Shown piece by piece: positions 57,697 to 64,000 of a DNA stretch of 64,000 nt. This DNA is from Magnolia sinica (lineage: Eukaryota; Streptophyta; Magnoliopsida; Magnoliales; Magnoliaceae). Location of the stretch: NCBI RefSeq assembly GCF_029962835.1, contig NC_080577.1:30858501-30922500 (forward strand), given 5' to 3'. The notes beneath the pieces were generated by a model that searched no databases, was not told where the DNA came from, and saw only the letters and a list, made by a program, of their open reading frames with translations. Both the position numbers and the translations under genes were made by a program. The stretch's first letter is position 1, and every line of letters begins with the position of its first letter.

Positions 57697-58425
57697 CATG
57701 AATCAGTTTGTGGCTTTGTTTGTTAATAGAGCATTTGTTGTACCTCAACAACAGGTTAATGCAAGTTCAGTTGAAAATTGGACACCTACACCACCAGTTC
57801 AACCGATGCCACAGACACTTTCATTACAGTGAAATATACTACATGTTTCTATTCTTGGTCCGATACAGGATGTGCGAAATTCACAAATACTGGTAGATTT
57901 CAGACATCTTGAACATGTTTCTGTACAGGACATACGAAATTCATCGATATCGGTAGATTTCAAACGTCCTAAACGTGAAAATAGGAATGTGATTTATGAA
58001 TCTAAGAATCAATGGAAGCCTAGGGGCACCTCTTGCCTAAAAATCAATAGTATAATGAAGAACAGTATCAGGATGGCCTTAAAGTACCTCGAGTTACTAC
58101 ACAACAATATAGGAAGCATAACCAAATTATTCAATTGGTTCAGGAAGTAGCAGACCAAGTTCTTGGCTGAACTACTACTCCAATTTATCATAAGCCATAT
58201 CTTGATTGGATCGATTGGCAATATTCATTGCCGAGGAACTATCGACCTAACTTTACATTGTTTACAAGTGATACAAGTCAATTACGGTTAAATACATAAG
58301 TCGATTTATCATACAATGTGGAGAATTGGACAATAATGAGTATTACAAATTACAGTTATTCAATCATTCACTCACTGGTGTAACAATCATAAATTTTGAT
58401 GTATTAAAAGCTAAAATAAATACTT
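57697..58425 (+). pseudogene. Gypsy Z gag, right part
   Basis: Resumes with MNQFVALFVNRAFVVPQQQ in the frame left at 40903. It later shows, in shifted frames, YLDWIDWQYSLPRNYRPNFTL and QCGELDNNEYYKLQLFNHS, then LTGV. This is the start of the capsid domain in plant Gypsy Gag proteins. It is cut off near 58425. Several stops and frameshifts are present. Confidence 0.78.
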
Positions 58426-58463
58426 AAATATTTTATTTTAAATTAAGAAACAAAAATAAGTTA

Positions 58464-58520
58464 ATAGCTGAGTCGGTAAAGATACTCTTGGTTGACAGAG
58501 AGTTCAAGGGATCGACTCTT
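58464..58520 (+). other. tRNA-like A and B boxes at the left edge of X3
   Basis: TAGCTGAGTCGG fits the pol III A box exactly, and GGATCGACTC, 33 bases after it, resembles a B box. It could be a tRNA-derived SINE head or chance. No complete cloverleaf was found. Confidence 0.35.
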
Positions 58521-58974
58521 ACCCCTGTGACTCTTGATTTCGGGTGATGTCGGGTGACTCTTGACTCCCACGATCCTTCCCGGCAAATTTCGGCAACCTG
58601 CGAAGTATAATGAAAGTTTGCGATCGACCCTAAGTCGTATCCCATAGATTTGAGTAGGCTTAATCCAAGAATTATACTATTGTGACTGCACTGTCGCCAC
58701 GGTTCCAACGCCACATCTCGCATACCGATCCGATACCCTGGCAGGGAGAGGTAGGCCGACATTTATTTCGAAGAAAACGCCGTGCGTTTGCAATCCCAAG
58801 AGAATCTCTACAACATGTCCCATCAATCAATCAATCCATCACCTCATGTCAAGTACACACACCCATGCTTCTTTCTCCACAAGTTAAGCAACCACCAAGT
58901 TAACCCATCTCTCACCTCACCCATCACTCACCTCACATCCATCACTCCATCACCCATCACTCTCTCTTCTTACA

Positions 58975-58978
<4 letters not shown>

Positions 58979-59021
<43 letters not shown>
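58979..59021. repeat. (CT)n microsatellite
   Basis: About 21 CT repeats inside X3. Confidence 0.97.
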
Positions 59022-59028
<7 letters not shown>

Positions 59029-59689
59029 CACAATTTTCAAGCACCAAAAGAGGTGGACGTCCATACATTCTAAGAGAGAAAGGTGCATGTGTGTGGCCCC
59101 ACCTTTCCATCCCAAAACCTTCATCCTAGCCATTCAAACCTCATCACCCTCCATCAAAGTGAAGCACAAGGAGATCAGCTCTCCAACGGACCAAGAAGAT
59201 CGAACGGTGGGTGCTTCTATATATATATATATTAGATATAATATTGTATTATATTATACATAATATTGTATATATTATATATATTATATGTAGATTATAT
59301 ATTATGTTATATATAATATATACTTGATGATGGGCCTTCATGTGGACCCCCACCATGATGCATGTGATGCATCCAAGCCATCCAGCCCCTTTGAAAGCTC
59401 ATTCGATGGCATGAGCTAAAGACTGAGTTAGATCCATAGTTCATGTGGACCCCACCCTTGATGCATGTGTTGCATCCAAACCGTCCAACCACTTAGCGAG
59501 CTTCTCTTAACAGGCTTGAGACTAATAATGAGTCAGATCTAAGGCTCAAGTGGACCCCATCATTGAAAATAGTGGGGACAATGACATCCACCATTCAAAC
59601 TTCTTAGGAGCCACATTAGCTTCCAATTAAGCTTATATTTTGCTTCCACTTCATCTAGCTCTATGTTAACTTATGAATTGGTTGGATCT

Positions 59690-60130
59690 CAAACACATCA
59701 CGGCCCACTTTGATGTGTTTTGTGGCCATCTGTGAGGCCCACGTTGATGTACTTTGTGGCCCATCCATCAGGCCCACTTTGATGTATTTTTGTGGCCCAA
59801 TCGAGGGGCCCACTTTGATATACATGTGACTCATCAGGATGTATCTTTGACCTATGAGCGGGGCCCACCTATTGCGCATTTTGAGGCCCAGGTGTAGGGC
59901 CCACCTATCAGGTATTTGGGGCCCATGGGTTAAGGCCCATTATGACGTATTTAGGGCCCGTGGGTTGAGGCCCATTGTGATGTATTCAAGGCCCGTTATT
60001 GAGGCCCACCTTGATATGTATGAGGCCCGTTATTGAGGCCCACCTTGACATATATGAGAACTATATGATGAGGCCCATTTGATGTATTTGAGGCCCATGG
60101 GTTGAGGCCCAATGGGATGTATACAAGGTC
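59690..60130 (-). repeat. Minisatellite of X3
   Basis: Repeated GATGTATTTGAGGCCCATGG-type units of about 33 bp, the inverted counterpart of 49085-49475. Confidence 0.88.
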
Positions 60131-61895
60131 TATTGCATTGTGTGATTCCACCATGGGTTATGTAATAATATTTATGGCGGGCCATGCCTTGGGAGCAATG
60201 TTGGTTTGGCGTCCACATTGTAAGAATAATGTTGGTTAAACGTCCACATTATTACTCTCCCTAGGGCCCATTGATAGGCCCATACTTGTTACGTGTAGGC
60301 CGTCTAGGCCCATCTTCGTTGTGAGGATAATTCATCACTTTATAACATGCTTAGTATAATTTTATGCCTTATACCATACACATCATATGTATACTTGATA
60401 TGAGGAATGTTTGATCATAGCATAAGCCATTGGGCTGAGACATTTACAGGACTCCTTATGAGATAGAGTGCCCCATATGAGTGCAGGTACGCTTGAGATT
60501 GTTGCATGATTGTATGGTGTGACTCATGCATCTCGCATATGTGTGACTTGATCATTATACGTCCTAGTAACATCAGGGTCGTGACCTCCACAGGCACATC
60601 GTGGATGACTAAATGGGACACTGGAAATACTTAGTTCTAGCATTGTGGGTACTTAGGATGTCCTTAGGTGAAAATTTCATAATCTCCGAGGCCAAGAGGT
60701 GCCCCACGTCTAGACCGAGTAGAATATGAGTGCCCGAGTGCCGAATACCAGTAGGTCGCGTCTCTCACTGTATCGTGGTCGGTTGGGAGGTGTGACCTTA
60801 TCCACCCAAGTGAGGGGGCTATAAGCTAGGCTGAGTATGACTAGCTCCTAAGTGGGTCCACTATCGACGAGCCAGGTAGGTATTGGCAGACTATTGGTCA
60901 GCGGATAGTAAGGTCTATTCCGCTCGCTGGGCTGTGCAGCTAAGGAGGAGGCAGTCAGTGTCGAGTGTAATAGACCCCGGTGATTTCCCCATAGAGCAAC
61001 TGTACTAATATGTGGATTTATTGAGCAGAAATTGCATATCCATTTATTCATTCATTCACTATCCACTCGGGCTGGTGGTGCGTAACTATTTGTTATGTGT
61101 ACTATCGCATGGTCAGGATTTTGATTGGGCGCTCGACTAACCTGAGATCAGGAGTTTACTTCATTGAGTCTGACTATCCAAATTTAGGTATGGGACTGGT
61201 TTGGATAAAAGTCCCCTGTGGTAGACCCCGCAGCCTGCGATACTTCGTATTATCATCCTGACTTCACATTTCAGCATGGTCATTACATTCGCACTGTATA
61301 TTGCATTGCATCATCAACATCTGACATTTGGCTTTTACATTTGCATAGTCGATCCACATTGCGTATTTTGTTATTGTATGATTCATGGACCTGCCAGTAT
61401 ATTTTCGCTTACTCTGATATCATATGATTCCTGATTTTGTCAGTATTTCTGCTTATCCCGATGATGTATGACTTATGGGTTTTATTGTATACTTAGCATT
61501 TACCTTACACACATGTTCACCACCCTCTAAGCTATCTATAAGCTTATGCACGATAGATGCGTGCAGGTGGTGTTAGGTTGCAACAGCGTTGAGCTTGGAG
61601 CGTGTAGCGGTCTTCTGGAGTTTTGATTTTTGACATATGTATTTCCCTTTTAAGCATTGTACTCAAATATTTATATTAGTGGATATGTGATGATGATGTT
61701 GCCTTTGCGATTTGGGTAAACTTGTAGTTATGCTCCATATAAAAAAAATACTAAAAATCCTCATTGTAGGATCCCATGATCGGAATCTGGTGCATGTATG
61801 CTAGGAACCGAGAATGGGGTACTACGGAGGCTATCAGCACCGGATTCGACGATCGGGAATTTTATGAGCCCGTTTTCTGAGTTTGGGGCGTGACA

Positions 61896-63330
61896 AAATA
61901 TCCCTTCGGCTCGGGTGATATCAAAGGTATACACCTTTTGAGCCTTTTATGTGGTCGGGGCGATCGACTCCGCTTTAATTAATGCTAAACATACCAGTGG
62001 CTTCTTAGCCACCACTTCAACAATTGCAATTTTGTAATTAGGGTCATTGTAATACATCCCTAACAACGAATTCATTCGTCTAGCCCATTCCTGTAGGAGT
62101 TCCTCATAGCGAGAAACATTTTTATTTAGGTCATATAAATCAAGAAACTCCGTGCCTATGAACTTTTTGCATAGCTTATATTCTATCCCGTCTTGTGCAT
62201 GCTCTACAAATTTAGCTTTGGTCATGACTACTTTACATCAGCTCTTCTCCCACTTAAATCACAAAAAATAATTTTTGCATGACTCCCTAGGCAACTGTCG
62301 AAATCACGCGAGATTAGCTCTGATTATCTCCCTATTTCTGGAGAAGTATTGAGCATTGAATTTCTCTTCCAACTCCTACCAAATGCATACTAAATCTAGT
62401 AGCAAGTTTGAATACCAAGTGAAGGTCGTAGCGGTCAATGAGTGACCAAACAATTATAGCTTATGATAATCATTGTTAACAAGTTCACTCCATTGCATCA
62501 TAAAATGGCCGATGTACTTGATAGTCGACTGACCAAACTTTCCTGAGAACAGTGCGAAATCCGGTCGATAAGTTCTCGGTAGTGGGTGTTATCGATCTAC
62601 CCATTCGGGGTATGGTTTGTGATACACAGGGATGGTGTTATGGCTGAGCACTTGGTGAGCAACTTCTTAAACAAGTTGCATTTTTTGGTCACGGCCAACG
62701 CGATGCTGTTTTACAAATGGTGGATGATCTGGACCAAATTGGTTAAGATTATCGTAAAATCTGAGGCTCTATTGCAAATTGAATCTGGCTAGCGATCCAT
62801 GGTTCTTATTATCGGGCGCAAAATTCTTAACATCCCCGCTTAAGTTGCCTGACTTCGATAGGAGGTGGCACATTCCTGACATCCAGAGGAATTAGTGGTG
62901 GGTTACGTTGTAAATGTGGCATAAGTGGCAATAGAACTACATTGCCGACCAAGCTTCCATTAAATTTGTGTTGTGGTGTTAATGGTGTCTGTTCTGTTAT
63001 CACAACTATCAATCGTTGCATAGCTTCAGTCTGACTAGCCATGTAGCGATTGACACTCTCGGCTAGGGTAGGGAATTGCTCGTCATAGGCTCTTTCGTAT
63101 TCATGTACCATCTGGATGCTCATCTGAACATCTCGAAGCACAACAAATACCTTATCCAGGAGTATGACTTGAGATATGGATGGTCTAGCCTGATTTTCAG
63201 TTGGGTTAATATACAGATGTGACGCCTCAGGGGGTGCATGAACTGGTACATCCTCACTTGGAGGTGGTGCGGTTGGTGTTGAGGGCTCGACTCTGCAATT
63301 ATGGGCACTTCTACTCCGCATTTTTTGACA
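61896..63330 (-). pseudogene. Gypsy element W gag, degenerate
   Basis: The first frame begins at 63321 (MRSRSAHNCRVEPST) and is Pro-rich. Scattered pieces follow, with WQELEEKFNAQYFS near 62380-62340. A clear block at 62225-61947 reads MTKAKFVEHAQDGIEYKLCK, FLDLYDLNKNVSRYEELL and NSLLGMYYNDPNYKIAIVEV. After it, VYTFDITRAEGIF runs into the X3 end at 61896. This order is that of a plant Gypsy Gag up to the start of protease. Stops and frameshifts are frequent. No zinc knuckle was found. Confidence 0.78.
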
Positions 63331-63357
63331 AAAGTTAGACCAGTAGTTAATAAACAG

Positions 63358-63375
63358 GGTCTCACCGGGCGTGCC
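63358..63375 (-). other. Probable primer-binding site of W
   Basis: The minus strand contains TGGCACGCCCGGTGAGAC just upstream of the gag start, similar to that of Z. Confidence 0.55.
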
Positions 63376-63379
63376 AGAA

Positions 63380-64000
63380 AATAGTTCGTTGCTTTTTCAG
63401 CACTTGGTGGATGCGGGCATTTCTAGGATTGGATTTGTGGCTCCAATTCGAACCAAACAACAATGACCCTGAGCACCGAGGTAAGCAGACACAGTGTATG
63501 ACCAAGATTTGAGGAGATTGATCGCCTATTTAGCCACTCGCTCAAAGTGTAAATTGGATTAGGCAATTTTTAGAGGGTGGAGTTCATCCCCTGATGATGG
63601 GTTTCACCTTTACCTTACGTACGAAAGAACTTTAAAATTCAGATAATGAATATGAGAATAAGGATTCTTACAGTTGGTCATGAAAAATAGGTGCAAAACA
63701 CCTTTCCAATTGATGAATTAAGACCAACATGTGGACGTGAACTCTAATCATGGCTAAAGGTTACCAGCTACTTGATTAACATTAAAAATTATACTACGGA
63801 ACGTAAACATCAGGCCGAAAAGTAAATGATTACACTAAAAAATGTAATTTGCTCGACAGAAAGGTAAATGATTACATTATAGAATGTAAATTGACTGGTA
63901 ATTAAAAGAAAATGTTGGGTTTATTTGGATTGGTATGAGATGAATTTCCTTCTTGATTTGCTCTGTTATTTATAGCTTTGATCCAGGCATTCTAGATCCT
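63380..64000 (-). mobile_element. Probable 5' LTR of W, cut by the window end
   Basis: Lies directly beyond the primer-binding site. No coding text is seen. The outer terminus is outside the window, so the call rests on position only. Confidence 0.4.

Larger units (their letters stand above)
58459..61895 (-). mobile_element. X3: third member of the X LTR family
   Basis: On the minus strand it starts TGTCACGCCCCAAACTCAG (61895) and follows the same block order as X1 down to the GTTGCCGAAATTTG and ACTCCCACGATCC block near 58560-58590. AAATA at 61896-61900 may be its target-site duplication, matched by AAATA at 58454-58458. In that case the left terminus has lost its TG. No coding region is present. 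Confidence 0.72.

Overview
This is nuclear DNA of a flowering plant. The evidence is intron-bearing 11S globulin (legumin) seed storage genes, several lineages of plant Ty3/Gypsy retrotransposon, a plant L1-type LINE with an RNase H domain, and many miniature transposons. The very frequent GTGGGCCC-CACC-type repeats remind me of magnoliid genomes, but that placement is an impression and not proven. I found no rRNA, no ordinary tRNA gene and no CRISPR array.

Layout. 1-3.6 kb: decayed gag-protease of a Tat/Athila-like Gypsy element (minus) with its primer-binding site and part of an LTR. 3.6-9.6 kb: diverged miniature repeats, a 5'-truncated LINE with 19-20 bp target-site duplications (TSDs), and a 1.3 kb T-rich block. 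9,622-13,970: a solo LTR of 4,349 bp between perfect CTTAT duplications. 14,499-21,090: a Gypsy element (minus, probably CRM-like) between perfect AACAC duplications, with a third, partial LTR; its polyprotein reads into the 3' LTR.

21.5-25.6 kb and 33.1-37.6 kb: two direct copies of one segment, each carrying a four-exon legumin gene on the minus strand (481 and 478 residues). Both look intact: signal peptide, two cupin domains, the Asn-Gly processing site, the four disulfide cysteines, TATA box and polyadenylation signal. They are the only host genes I can support. Their upstream regions differ in two motifs known for seed expression. Between them lie a CACTA transposon end, microsatellites, a tRNA-derived SINE-like sequence and MITEs.

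37.6-64 kb is a retrotransposon graveyard. A plus-strand Gypsy gag (called Z here) is split by a gag-only minus-strand element (Y, 40,904-57,691, TSD AAGAG). Y's gag is split by a solo LTR (X-old, 46,441-56,341). X-old is itself split by a second solo LTR of the same family (X1, 47,162-52,272). A third family member (X3, minus, about 58,459-61,895) abuts another minus-strand Gypsy gag (W) that runs to the window end with its primer-binding site and LTR.

Nothing here looks like a new biochemical system. The most interesting points are the four-level nest that can be read from TSDs, the legumin pair with different promoter motifs, the odd three-LTR CRM-like element, and an apparently mobile core repeat shared by elements with different termini.
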